A stretch of 64,000 bases of DNA, taken from Patellaria atrata CBS 101060 (Eukaryota; Ascomycota; Dothideomycetes; Patellariales; Patellariaceae). The stretch is from positions 1,172,849 to 1,236,848 of the forward strand of contig MU006093.1 of the NCBI GenBank assembly GCA_010093705.1. The letters are read 5' to 3'. Positions 1 through 12,378 of the stretch are shown here, in pieces. How positions within the stretch are numbered: the first letter of the stretch is position 1; the number at the start of each line of letters is the position of its first letter. The translations under genes were made by a program, and so were the position numbers. The notes below the pieces were generated by a model. The model was not told the origin of the DNA. It searched no databases and was given only the letters and a program-made list of their open reading frames with translations.

Positions 1-3000
1 GAAGGTCTCATTAGGAAGAAGTTGACACCTCAACAACTCATTGATAACTACAAGCATTCTTGCGACGGTGGAATCTTGAAGGTTATGAGCAAAATGGGTA
101 TTTCGACTCTTCAAAGTTATAAGGGTGCACAGATTTTTGAAGCCCTTGGTGTTGACGACAGCGTCGTCGACCGTTGTTTCACTGGTACCGCTACTCGAGT
201 GAAGGGTATGACCTTTGAATTGATTGCACAGGACGCTTTCGCCTTGCACGAGAAGGGTTATCCAACCAGGAGCATCGTTGAAGTTCCCGGTCTTGCTGAA
301 ACTGGCGAATACCACTGGAGAGATGGTGGTGAAGCTCACATCAACGACCCGACAGCTATCGCAAATATCCAGGACGCTGTACGATCCAAGAATGATAAAT
401 CCTACGAGGCATATTCGATCTCTGAATATGATCAGATCAAGAAGTGCACATTGCGGGGTCTGCTCGACTTCGATTTCGAAGAGCGCGCCCCAGTACCAAT
501 CGAGCAAGTGGAACCATGGACTGAAATTGTCCGCCGTTTCGTAACTGGTGCTATGTCGTATGGTTCTATCTCAATGGAGTCCCACTCAACTCTTGCAGTC
601 GCTATGAATAGACTAGGAGGCAAGTCAAATACCGGTGAAGGAGGTGAAGACCCCGAACGCAGTTTGAGACTTGACAACGGTGATACCATGCGGTCCGCCA
701 TCAAACAAGTCGCTTCCGGTCGCTTTGGTGTCACAAGCAACTATCTTGCGGATGCGGATGAGCTTCAGATCAAGATGGCACAAGGAGCCAAACCTGGTGA
801 AGGTGGTGAGCTTCCTGGACACAAAGTTTCAGGACCTATTGCGAAGACTCGCCATTCAACCCCAGGTGTCGGTCTGATTTCTCCTCCTCCCCATCACGAC
901 ATCTACTCAATCGAAGATCTCAAACAATTGATCTACGATTTGAAGTGCTCGAATCCAAGAGCCCGGGTGTCAGTGAAGCTTGTCTCTGAAACAGGAGTTG
1001 GAATTGTTGCTTCCGGTGTGGCCAAAGCAAAGGCAGACCACATTTTGATCTCTGGTCATGACGGCGGTACTGGGGCTTCTCGTTGGACTGGTATTAAATA
1101 TGCCGGTCTTCCATGGGAACTTGGTTTGGCCGAAACTCATCAGACACTCGTCTTGAACGATCTACGTGGCAGGGTGGTCGTTCAGACAGACGGTCAGCTT
1201 CGTACCGGCCGTGACGTCGCGATTGCATGCTTGCTCGGTGCCGAAGAGTTCGGTTTCGCTACAGCACCATTGATTGCTATGGGTTGTATTATGATGCGTA
1301 AATGTCATTTGAATACATGCCCAGTAGGCATAGCGACCCAAGACCAAGAACTACGAAAGAAATTCACAGGTACACCAGAACATGTCATCAATTTCTTCTA
1401 TTACGTTGCAAACGAATTGAGAGCTATCATGGCAAAGCTAGGCTTCCGCACCATCAACGAGATGGTTGGACGATGCGAAGTTTTGCGTGTGCGCGATGAT
1501 CTACGCACTTCTAAGACCGAGAATATCGATCTCTCCCTAATCCTCACTCCAGCACACAGTTTGAGGCCTGGCGTAGCAACATACAATGTCAGAAAGCAAG
1601 ATCATCGTCTACATGTCCGTCTGGATAACAAACTTATCTCGGAATCAGAGCTCGCTCTTGAGAAAGGATTACCAACACGCATTGAATGCGATATTGTCAA
1701 CACTGATCGAGCACTTGGTGCTACACTCTCCTACCATATCAGCAAACGTTATGGCGAAAGTGGTCTCCCTCAGGATACTATTCATGCCAATATCCGAGGT
1801 TCGGCTGGTCAATCCTTCGGTGCTTATCTCGCTCCTGGCGTTACTCTTGAGCTTGAAGGTGACGCGAATGACTATGTCGGTAAAGGCCTCTCTGGTGGAC
1901 GTCTCATTATCTACCCTCCTCGGTCAGCTGTCTTCAAAGCTGAAGAAAATATCCTCATCGGTAACGTTTGTCTCTATGGTGCCACCAAGGGTACTTGCTT
2001 CTTCAGAGGCGTTGCTGCAGAACGCTTTGCAGTCCGTAATTCTGGCGTCACAGCTGTTGTGGAGGGCGTCGGAGATCACGGTTGTGAGTATATGACTGGT
2101 GGTCGTGTTGTCGTTCTCGGCTCTACTGGTCGCAATTTCGCTGCTGGTATGTCTGGTGGAATCGCCTATGTTCTGGATATGTACCATGACTTTGAGGGCA
2201 AGGTCAATCAAGAGATGGTGGAGCTGTCACAGGTTGAAGATCCTACCGAGATTGCATTCCTTCGCGGACTCATTGAAGACCATCACCATTACACCGGCTC
2301 CGAGCTCGCAGCCCGAATCCTCCTCGATTTCAACCGTGCCCTACCGCGCTTCGTCAAAGTGCTTCCTACAGACTATAAACGTGTCATGGATGAGGAAGCG
2401 AAGAGGGCAGAGGAAGCTAGGAAAGCTACATATCCACTACCTCTCTTGCCTGGGAATCCCGTACGTGGCATTCACGAACAGACTAAGAGGGTGGATCAAG
2501 AAAAGGAAACTAAAGAGCAGAAGAAGAATGATCTTCTGGACATTGAAGAGAGTGTTGGAGATGCCAAGGCCGAGAAAAAGCGGTCAAAGTTAGTTCTTGA
2601 CAAGACCAAAGGATTTATGAAATATCAGCGCCGATCTGAAAAGTATCGCAACCCGAAGACTCGCACGAGGGACTGGCAAGAGCTCTCTACAAGGTTAAAC
2701 GAAGACGAGCTCAAGTACCAGACAGCACGATGCATGGACTGCGGTGTACCCTTCTGTCAATCAGATACCGGCTGTCCAATTAGTAATATCATTCCTAAGT
2801 GGAACGAGCTCGTGTTCCAGAATCAATGGAGAGATGCTCTCAACCGATTGCTGATGACGAATAATTTTCCAGAGTTTACTGGCCGTGTCTGCCCAGCTCC
2901 TTGCGAAGGTGCTTGCGTTCTTGGAATCAACGAAGATCCTGTTGGCATCAAATCCATCGAATGCGCAATCATTGATCGAGGATTCGAGATGGGATGGATG

Positions 3001-4206
3001 GTTCCATCACCACCAAAGTATCGCAGCGGCAAGAAGGTCTCGATCATCGGCTCAGGACCAGCTGGCCTTGCTTGCGCCGATCAACTCAACAAGGCGGGCC
3101 ATGAAGTTACAGTGTATGAACGCGCAGACCGCATAGGTGGTCTCCTCATGTATGGTATTCCCAACATGAAGCTGGACAAGAAGGTCGTTCAACGTCGTGT
3201 TGATTTCATGGGCGATGAAGGTGTCAAGTATGTCACTGGATGCGCTGTAGGTGAGGGAGATGTCACCCTCGACTCTCTCAGGGAGTCTTCTGATGCCGTC
3301 GTCATTGCCACCGGTGCGACAGTCGCTAGAGATCTTCCCATCCCTAATCGCAACCTTGACGGTGTTCACTTTGCCATGCAGTTCCTGCACCGCAACACCA
3401 AATCACTCCTCGACTCTAACCTTTCGGACGGAGAATACATTTCAGCTAAAGACAAGCACGTTGTGGTAATCGGTGGCGGTGATACCGGTAACGATTGCAT
3501 TGGTACATCCGTTCGTCATGGTGCAAAATCCGTTATCAATTTCGAACTACTGCCTCAACCTCCTCCTGAGCGTGCCCGTGATAACCCGTGGCCACAATGG
3601 CCTCGTATCTACCGTGTTGATTACGGTCATACCGAAGTCAAGACTCACATGGGTAGAGATCCTCGCGAGTACTGTGTCATGTCAAAGGATTTTGTTGACG
3701 ATGGCAATGGCCACGTCAAGGGCATTAACACCGTAAGAGTTGAATGGACTAAGAGCTCTTCAGGCGGTTGGGACATGAAGCAAGTGGAGGGCAGCGAGGA
3801 GTTCTTCCCTGCTGACCTCGTCCTACTCTCTATGGGTTTCTTGGGTCCAGAGGATCGCGTCCTCGGAGGAGCTATTGAGAAGGATCCGCGAAAGAACATC
3901 AAGACACCTCCTGGAAAATACAGCACGAATGTGACGGGAGTATTCGCTGCTGGCGATTGTCGCCGTGGACAGTCTCTCATTGTTTGGTAAGTCTTCGCCC
4001 CTTTTCAAATCCTATGTGCTGTACGTGCACTAACTAGTCTAAGGGGCATTAACGAGGGTCGCATGGCCGCTCGAGAGGTCGACACATACCTTACTGGCGT
4101 AGGTACTCAGCTTCCAGTGACTGGTGGCATCGTCAAGCGTCCACCTTATGAGCTCTTGAGCAAGGTTGATGGCGCGCCGACAGAATTAATCACTGCAGCC
4201 GCTTAG
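1..4206 (+). CDS. GLT1: Glutamate synthase [NADH], C-terminal two thirds (partial at window start)
   Basis: Makes two glutamates from glutamine and 2-oxoglutarate, the GOGAT arm of ammonium assimilation. The reading frame is open from base 1, so the start and the N-terminal glutaminase domain lie off the window; 1382 residues are visible of roughly 2100 usual. Exons 1-3986 and 4044-4206, intron 57 bp (GTAAGT, CACTAACTAG branch). Seen in order: end of the central domain, FMN synthase domain, the 3Fe-4S segment [14 protein letters not shown], the GXXG beta-helix domain, then the fused small subunit with [10 protein letters not shown] and CPAPCEGAC iron-sulfur cysteines, FAD motif [10 protein letters not shown] and NAD(P)H motif [11 protein letters not shown]. 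The fusion of large and small subunits is the eukaryotic NADH form. Without the intron the frame stops at 3990; with it the conserved end [14 protein letters not shown] follows, which supports the splice. Confidence 0.96.
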
Positions 4207-5526
4207 AATCGATCAAGATTCACAAGTGGTTTAGGTGGACCTGCGACACCAAATTTATATATATATATATATATAACATTACGTAAGATCATGACGGATG
4301 ACATCACTCGATAGGGACATTAGTTGTATGGCAAAGAAGGAAGAGCACAGTTAGAACGAATCTTGTACGACGGCGCTTTCTACGATTATGATCACAGACT
4401 GTACGATTGGATCTTGGAAGACGATGCTGCATATAACCATATTTACTCGGGCGGTGGACTTTTGTCTCTGTTATGTTGAAGATGATTTACGCGGAGATAT
4501 GAAGACCTGGAGTGGGAGTTTTCTGCGTTGCGCAACAATTCTTTCTATCTCGCCGTCTTTCTTGCTTATCGCAGTCGTTTCATATACCAGAGATTTGCTT
4601 TTTCATGTTGGGTTCACAGTCGCCGTCTAGGCGGAATACTGGATTTCTGGATGGCGACTGGGGAAGCGAGTTGAGTTTGTTAGCTGCTAGGAGAGCATTT
4701 AAATAATTAAAATCATTGCATAATATGAATGTGCTGTGACTATAGGAACAGAGGGAGCTTGCAGCAAAACCTTCGCTGTTCCTCCCCCGAAAATGCAATT
4801 CTTCCCCTTTTCCTTGTTCACGATATGCTCGCTTTACAGTCCGTTACCTGCGAGATGATTCCTAAATTGAGCTTGAGTGGGTTGTTACCTGGCTGAACTG
4901 GATACCAGGGAGTCATGTGGAGTTCGCAGTGACAAGTAGGTATAGTGAAGGTCTTCGCACTCAGAGATACGACAGAATGGGATACTACGGCCTTCATATC
5001 TTGCCAGTACGACGATCTGCGTATAGCAAGTAGACGGGGAACCCGGGGTGCGGAGCGTGATGAAAGATATGTTTTATTGGACAACCTAAAATACAGTTGC
5101 ACCGGCGGATTTGGATACCCTGCGAACTATGCAAGGGGTTCTTGGTACGCCTTGGAACACCTAACATTCCTCCGAACCGATCTTGTCCAAGTAGCTCGGT
5201 ACGGTCGAGGGAAAGTTTGGTGATGTCTCCTTGTTTGGACAGACGGAGCTTGCTATCATTCGAGCTTCAGGCGAAATATCGTACAGGCCAAGGCTCAACG
5301 CCGAGGTTGTTCCTAGGTGATATTAGTACCATACAAGAGGTCCAGAACCACAGTCAAGCGTACATGTTGTACCAGCCGGACATTCAACATTCGCACATAC
5401 GGACTCTCGATATCGAAAAAGATATCCTCAAACCGCAGTAGATCAGACGCCACAGAATCCTAGAAATACGATGAAGACTCACATCTAATAGGTCATATAA
5501 TCATACAATGCCATCGTACCGCTTCC
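4207..5526. other. Intergenic, (TA)10 microsatellite
   Basis: A perfect TA dinucleotide run of ten units sits at 4256-4275, just after the GLT1 stop codon. The rest has only short overlapping open frames with no recognisable protein or splice structure; I see no gene. Confidence 0.6.
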
Positions 5527-5757
5527 TCACCGTAATTCCTCGCCGGGCCCGGGTCCCGTGACTGGTATCGGGGGTTCCCCGACCTCGATCGGGTCGTTCG
5601 CCATCGCCATCAGGACTGTCGAGGGAATGGGTTTCTGCGCCCAGAAATCATCGACGAGGTCTGGGATCTTCTTGGTGTTGGAGGAGCGGGAGGGAGAGGG
5701 CCAGGCGCTCACAATGGAGAGAATGCTGAGGATGGATAAGAGGGTGGAGAGCTGCAT
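5527..5757 (-). CDS. Small predicted secreted protein (76 aa)
   Basis: Single-exon frame of 76 residues. The first 18 residues (MQLSTLLSILSILSIVSA) form a textbook signal peptide with a hydrophobic core and an A-x-A-like end; the rest is short, acidic and proline-rich, ending in PVTGPGPGEELR, with no cysteines. A TATA-like TATATATCG lies about 50 bases upstream of the ATG on the minus strand (about 5805-5815), which supports expression. No family is recognised. Absence of cysteines argues against a classic apoplastic effector fold; it could be a secreted peptide precursor or a chance frame with a hydrophobic start. Confidence 0.5.
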   Translation of the reverse strand: MQLSTLLSILSILSIVSAWPSPSRSSNTKKIPDLVDDFWAQKPIPSTVLMAMANDPIEVGEPPIPVTGPGPGEELR

Positions 5758-6804
5758 TGTAGATCTCGGGATCGAATTTGGAGTACTGATCGTCGCCTTT
5801 TACGCGATATATACGGGGACTGGTATACTGCTCGAGATCGAAGAGGGTCATATAGAGTACAGACTACCTCAGCGATAGAGATATATAGGTGAGAGGTACA
5901 GGTCTCGAGATCAGGAGGGGGCAGAAAGTCGCAGTTTCCTTGTTCGAGTGAAGGAAGCAAACAAAGGCAAGGGTAAATACAGGTCTTAGGAGTTTTTGAT
6001 CTTCTTATCTTTGACATACTTTCTTGGTCCTCTACCGCTCGATATAAAGCTCAGCTCAAGTCACATTGCCCGGCTCGTTGAGTTCAAGCAGGCCCAGGTA
6101 CGACCATGGTGTAGTAGCCCAGGAACGCGAAAACGTGAAAAGCTCCGTCAAGCATATTGGACAAGAGCGATCAAGGCGAGCGATCAAGCCGTCAAGCAAT
6201 CCGCTCCTTGCAGTAAAAGTTCGGCTCCTAGATTTTTTGTGGAATGTGAGGTCCGTAAGAGGACTTACAAGACGGCACGTTTTAGAAAAGGGGCTCTGAT
6301 TGGTCTATGGTTGATCTTGGGACCGGGAAGATGGAGATTGTGGTTGAGGTGTGTGGGGCTTACCTTAGCGCTTCTGATCGAGAACCAGACGCGTGGGGGG
6401 TTTATGCCACAGATCCTGAATATGAGTGCGGAGCGGGGCGGGACGGGACGGGGCGGGGCGGAAACTGAGATGCCATTTTAGATATTGTACCTTTGTAACC
6501 TTCGACTTGAAATGGAAATTGGAAAGCAAAAACCTTCGAATCCTAGTGTGGTGATTTTAAGTTTACGACAAATGTTAGGGAAACAATCACTGAACACCTC
6601 ACGGAAGGTTTCCCTTCAGGACAAACTGCGATGTGCATTTGTTTACAGAGATCTTTCTTCCCACAAAAATACCTCCAATATACCATCGTTAGGCGTGGAC
6701 TTAAACTATACGCATCCCATAACCTCCTTGCAGTCCCCGGACTACCGGTATCTCCAGTGATCGACCTTCTATTAGGCTCCTGCCGCCCCGAATCTTATTC
6801 TGTC
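5758..6804. other. Intergenic with G-rich tract
   Basis: No supported gene. A G-rich tract at 6434-6461 made of GGGGC/GGGAC units could form a G-quadruplex on the plus strand; it lies about 345 bp upstream of the Apc15 start and may belong to its promoter. Confidence 0.5.
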
Positions 6805-7712
6805 ATGCTTTCCCTACCATTGGTACCACCTCGCGATGTATGTCTCTATAACATTCCATCCATAAGGAAAACCTATACTAAAGCTAAGAAACTTAGGATC
6901 ATGGCTTCTGGCACACATCATTCTCCCGTTCACACGGCACTACAGAGCATGGCGATCAACACAATCATCACAACCGCCCACGTTCCCCGCACCGAAATAC
7001 ACAACCTCCGGTCCGATCTTCACTTGCTATTCTCACCGCCGACGAAGAGAAGATAGAGAAGCGTAAACAATTCATCCGTCGGTTTGGCGCCAGCTGGATT
7101 CGACCTCCGGGCGTTGCTAAAACTTACCAAGCGACCATGGACGAGATCGCAGAGCGAGAGGAGCAGGATATGTTGGCGAGACGGGAACAAGCGATGATGG
7201 ACTTGGCGAACGCACAAGAGTTGGAGGCACAGCGACAAGCTGCCGCGGAAGGCGGAGAGGAGGACGAGGAAGGGGAAGGTGAAAGAGATCTGGACGATGA
7301 TGTACCTGAGGCGGAGGACCTGACGTTCAACGAGGAGAGCCTGATAGAGGGGAGCATGCTGGAGCACGACGTTGAACACATGTTGGATATGGAAGAGGCG
7401 GAGATGGAAGGCGTGTTAGAGGAACAGAGAGATCTGGAAAGGGATCTGGATGATGATGTCCCAGAGGCGGGGAGCTACCAACATACTGATACGGAATTGG
7501 AAGACTCGAGTAGCGAACCCGAGCTTGAGGAAGAAGAGGAGAGCTTCTCCAACGTGCGACGGGGTGTTGGTAGAAGCGTGCTCAGTGAGGGTGACAGCTC
7601 TTTACTGGGTGGTAGCTCGTTCGTTGGGAGTAGTCCAGCGGCTAGGAGAGGACCTGCCGGTGGAAGTGCCTTTCGCGGAAGACTCATGCAGGGAAGACCC
7701 AATGGAAGGTAA
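6805..7712 (+). CDS. APC15: Anaphase-promoting complex subunit Apc15/Mnd2
   Basis: Predicted 282-residue Apc15p-family protein, a small platform subunit of the APC/C ubiquitin ligase that in yeast (Mnd2) restrains or supports Cdc20 turnover. Exons 6805-6837 and 6897-7712; intron 59 bp with GTATGT, branch TACTAAAG and CTTAG. The family hallmarks appear only after splicing: N-terminal MLSLPLVPPRD, then TADEEKIEKRKQFIRRFG and ASWIRPPGVAKTYQ near residues 55-85. A second half is strongly acidic and low-complexity, and a short segment ERDLDDDVPEA occurs twice (near residues 130 and 185), an internal duplication. A start at 7137 would lose the conserved core. Convergent with BET1 (218 bp between stops). 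Confidence 0.85.
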
Positions 7713-7930
7713 TAGTTCTGTGCCCAGCTTTTTCCGGGAGCTCTACTAGAGCGTACTCAATAGTATATATTACATTATCGATAGCAAAAAGACTCTTCAA
7801 ATCCACCTGGGCGTAATCATGTACTATAGATGTCTTGTTCCCAAACCAAACGCCATCCGCTTTGTATTGTACGAACCCAATGCGCCATCATTCAGTGCAT
7901 GTACGCAGATCCTCTCGCTACCCGCTCGCT

Positions 7931-8590
7931 CTAGAATAGCCAAACGTACCAGAACAACAGTGCAACCGCAGCAAAGAATGCGAGCCACAGTTTCCACCCA
8001 ATACCGGACCGATCCGCCATCCTCAACATCCTTTTCATCGTCCCTCGTAACCGTATTCTCGCGTCATCAAAGTGCTCGTTCATCTTTTCCGCTAACGCAG
8101 ACGAGTCCCTTATCTCATCTCCAATCGCAACCGTTAACTATCACAAAAGTCCTGTCAGTCTAAACCTTTACAGAATATGCCGTGTAGTGGTTGTTCTCAC
8201 CTCTTTCAACGCCTTCACCCTGGCCAGCGCCCCTCCCAGCTGCTCGTCATTCTGACTCTCCAGCTCCGAGAGCACCGCATCGCTGTACTGGCCCTTCGAG
8301 TTGGGCGTCGCTGAACGGAATAGCCCTTGGTTCGGGCTGGGGTAAGCGGAGAATGCGCCGCTCGGCGCGCCGTTGCCGTTCAGCGTTGACGGGTAGCCGT
8401 AGCCGGAGTCTGGGCGAGAGGCAGAGATAGGAGAGCGGGAGCCGGCGCGGGAGTCATAGGAGGAGAAGAGGGAGGAGCGGGTATCACGGTTGGGGTTGTT
8501 GAATCTGGAGTAATGTTAGGAGGGTATGCAAGGGGTTGGAGTATTGGTTTCTGGGGCGGTTTTCTGGGGGATGTTGTACCTGGATGCCAT
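7931..8590 (-). CDS. BET1: SNARE protein Bet1
   Basis: v/t-SNARE for ER-to-Golgi vesicle fusion, a C-terminally anchored Golgi/COPII membrane protein. Exons 8580-8590, 8201-8504 and 7931-8137 give 173 residues. The N-terminus MASRFNNPNRD is split by the first intron (GTACAA); the second intron begins GTGAGA and ends GATAG. The N-terminal half is Ser/Pro-rich; residues about 85-145 form the SNARE helix with LTVAIGDEIRDSSALAEKM, and the tail ends in a transmembrane segment WLAFFAAVALLFWYVWLF, the usual end of fungal Bet1. Divergent from YME2 across a 359-bp shared promoter. Confidence 0.9.
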
Positions 8591-8949
8591 GGTTTTTGTG
8601 AGAAGGTTGTTATCTGAGAAGCATGGCGGGAGAAAAGTTTTCTTTATGAGATTCGAAAAAAGTTCGAACCAACGTGCTTGTTGGCTTCTTTTGAAATTAA
8701 TGGATTTACTTCGTTGTTGGTACGGGAGGTGGAAGGGACAGATGTGCAGTTCTGGTCAAGGAGATGATCGCGTGGCGCATGTCACTTTGATTCGCGCGTC
8801 CAAGTCCAACTTCAAACGACTTGAATACCTTTACCTTTCTCACTGTTTGTATTGAAGTCGGCCATCTGTTTAGATCGATTAGTGATGCTCGTCCATAGGG
8901 TATATCAATGATGATGGAAATTCAGAACCAACTTTAAAGTCGGAAAGTA
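8591..8949. promoter_or_regulatory. Shared divergent promoter BET1 / YME2
   Basis: The 359 bases between the two start codons must hold both promoters. No TATA box is evident; nothing more specific is recognised. Confidence 0.5.
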
Positions 8950-11648
8950 ATGTTGAATCCTCATCGTCTCCGGTTGCATGGCCGGCCTGTGGCTCTCCCT
9001 GGACGTCACGCTTCTCTCAATCAAGCATGGCTTGGCATAAGGTTTGATATTCACCACCGTCTACAGAAGGGATATTGCTGATATTATGATAGGTCACCGC
9101 AATGGGGAAGTTCGATTCGATACAGGCCAGGCATTCGCAATGTTGCCTCGGAGGCTGGGGAGAACGATACTGGCCATATCAACCCCGCTGAGAATGAGAA
9201 TATCCTTTTCTTCGATAGTATGTTTTACTCTTACGCTTGAAAGGCCCCTCTTGAATGAAAGTAGCTAATGTGGAACGATAGACGTATTCCCATTAAGACT
9301 TCAATGGCTGTCCCGTTTGCCCTTCCAAGCGGAAGCAGCTATACCGCGTTTATTGAAGCACTTGAACACGACTAGTATACCGAATGTAGACCCTCTGAAG
9401 GCTATCGAACAGTCTAATGTTGACAAGACCCCTCTCAAGGTAATGGAAGTCCTGCCTCGTTTGAAGGAAGGCGGTGCATTTGTCAAGTTTCAACATGATC
9501 CGAGCGTATCTGCCGAGACCATTGCAGAAAACCTAAAAGAATATCTCAAAGGCCATCCAATGAAGCCGTGGTGGAATCCATTTCAAAGCATGCGCACCAA
9601 TCTAGTGAGGGGCCGGCCGTGGGTGGAAGACCTGTATAGGCTTCCTAGCTCCCGTCTGAAAGTCGAATTCCTACCTCCTAAACCTGGACAGGAAGCTGCA
9701 GAACTATCGCAAGAGCAACTTTACAGCTACTTTAGACCATACGGGAAACTTAGTGATATCATTCCGCAGCCACCAGATTCAAAAGTGCTGCCCAAGTATG
9801 CATTGCTTGATTTTGCACAAGTCAAACCTTCAGTAATGGCAAAGAATTGCATGCATGGATACATAGTGCCGGAAAGCGCTGGAGGCGGCAAGTCTGGGAC
9901 TGTACTGCGGTTGACTTATGAGCAAAAGCGAAAAGCACATTGGCTCCGTGACTGGTTGACAAGCCACCCGAGAATTGTTATACCTATACTCGGAGCTCTT
10001 GCCGCAGCTTTCACCGTTGCCGTATTTGATCCTATCCGTACTTTCTTTGTCAAAGCGCATATAACGCGGGCGTTTCACATCGCCGATAACAGGGTTTACC
10101 GCTGGTTCCGCGCACAAGCAACGGATTGGCTCTCGTTCCATCGTCGCAAAGAGGATGAGGAGGGAATGCAAGCAGTTTGGGATGATCGCAAGGAGAACAT
10201 TCAGCAACTTCAGACATGGCTGATGGAGACAGCAGATACTTTTATCATTGTACAGGGTCCTCGAGGATCAGGCAAAAAGGAACTGGTACTCAACCAAGCA
10301 TTGAAGGACAAGAAGAATAAACTAGTCATTGACTGCAAACCGATTCAAGAGGCTCGGGGAGATGGTCCAACGATCGCTGCGACAGCAAAACAGGTCGGCT
10401 ATCGTCCAGTTTTCTCCTGGATGAATAGTTTCAGCGGCATGATTGATATGGCGGCTGCGGGTGCAACTGGCGTGAAGACTGGATTCTCGGAAACCCTTGA
10501 TTCACAGCTTCAAAAGATCTTGAATAACACTGGTACTGCTTTGAAAGAGATCGCTCTAGACTGCCGTAAAAAAGGTGACAAGGATTCGCAATTGGGAGAC
10601 GATGAGTACCTGGAGGCTCATCCGGAAAAACGGCCAGTCATCGTGATCGACAACTTTTTGCACAAAGCTCAAGAAAACAGTCTTGTATATGACAAGATAG
10701 CGGATTGGTAAGCTCCAAAGCGAAACATGTTAGTCATAATACCATCTAATTTCTATTAGGGCCGCAGCCTTGACCACAAGCAATATCGCCCATGTTATCT
10801 TTCTCACTACCGATGTTTCATTCACGAAATCTCTTAGTAAAGCCCTACCAGACCGGGTCTTCCGGCAAATCTCTCTGAGTGACTGTAGCCCTGAAGTTGC
10901 TAAACGATTCGTTATAACTCATCTGGACGCTGACGTAGAAGACGATGGCGAGCATGCTGACCACGAGAAGAAGCTTACCCATCCGGTCCGCAAGAAGGAC
11001 CTCCAAGAACTGGATACATGCATTTCCTACCTTGGAGGTCGTCTAACCGATCTAGAGTTCTTGGCTCGTCGTATCAAAACAGGAGAAACTCCTACTAAAG
11101 CTGTGAATGAGATCATCGAGCAAAGTGCCTCTGAGATCCTTAAAATGTACCTGTTTGTGGGTGATGACAATGGAAGGAAGTGGACTCCTGAACAAGCTTG
11201 GTTATTAGTCAAGCAGCTCGCAGAAAAAGAAACACTGCGGTATAATGAAGTTCTGCTATCAGATACATACAAGAGCGGTGGAGATGATGTTTTACATGCT
11301 CTCGAACAGGCGGAATTAATCAGTATCGTGGCCGCGAACGGACGACCTCAGGCTATCAAGCCCGGTAGACCGGTCTATCAGCCGGCATTCAAGCTGCTGA
11401 CTGAAGATAGGGTGCTGCGCAGCAGACTCGATCTAGCGATCCTGACAGAGCAGACGAAGATTGAGAATGCGACAATCGACAAGTGCGAAAATGAGCTAAG
11501 GCTATTAGCGGAGCTTCCCAAGCAGCCGGCTGAGGTGACATCAAGAGTAAAATATTTGTTAGACAAGCTGGCGGCGAGTCAGGCCAAAGTTGAGGCATAC
11601 GATGCAGAGAGTGGAAAGTTGAAGAAGGTTTTGAAGGAAGAATATTAG
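8950..11648 (+). CDS. YME2: Mitochondrial inner membrane protein Yme2 (escape protein 2)
   Basis: Inner-membrane protein that affects mtDNA nucleoid organisation and escape of mtDNA in yeast. Four exons: 8950-9041, 9093-9217, 9282-10707, 10760-11648, giving 843 residues (yeast 850). The arginine-rich, acid-poor N-terminus MLNPHRLRLHGRP is a mitochondrial presequence. The family motif GHIN...ILFFDNVFPL spans the second intron (GTATGT...GATAG), which confirms that splice; intron 1 uses a less usual GTTTGA donor. An RRM-like part lies near residues 195-280, a transmembrane helix IVIPILGALAAAFTVAVF near 303-320, then the RNA12-type ATPase domain with a P-loop GPRGSGKK near 398-405. The C-terminus is a coiled coil rich in Lys/Glu. 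Confidence 0.93.
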
Positions 11649-12378
11649 GGGGCCTGATTAATGACCAATAGCGGTCGAAGTTATTGTTGATACCACGAGT
11701 AGAATCCACGCTTCTTTGTAATCGTTGTAAATAGTAATCGTACTCCATACTATATACTGTATACCTGGCGTCCTCTTTCCCCTAGTGAATATAACCGTGG
11801 ACCATTCTGGACATTTACGGGCATGCAATCAGTTTAGTAAATATTTCGATACGTTACAGCTGTACAGGTCCATCCAGCCTCAGCCGCCGCACTCGAAATA
11901 TGCGGGAAGCCGTGCGAAGAAATGAGCATAGAAGGAAGGTTTAAGCAAACAGACGATCAAATTCGCTGAAGAGCTAAAGTGTCTTCCAAGTCTAGCAGAC
12001 GTGGAAGGATGGCCCATTATATGGAAACGTTGAACCTTATGGCGTGAGCGTACAATCAGAGCCAAATTTGTGCCAAAGCCGAAATAAGGTTTCGCCATCG
12101 ACGGTGTCATGTACGGGCAAACGAACTTCATAGAAGTTGCTGTACACGCTAATATCAATACCTACTCATACAGATATTTTAGAGTATCCCACTCTCGCAT
12201 ACTGCTTCTTGAAGTCAACAGACAAACATACTAGACGTGCTTGTACAGGCATACTCACGTAGTTGTCATATATGAAATATATCAAAGTTTTTATCTCAGA
12301 TAGGCCACGGGCTTGTCTTGAGAGATGCCTTAACGCCCGTCGCTCATTGATTCGATAAAATAGGAAGGATACGTGAGA
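11649..12378. other. Intergenic between convergent YME2 and CWC21
   Basis: 730 bases with no supported gene; only 3' flanks and short incidental frames. Confidence 0.6.

Noticed and set aside
5996-6481. 161-residue plus-strand frame
   Set aside because: Basic, Arg/Lys-rich by chance composition; crosses a G-rich tract; no start context or family.
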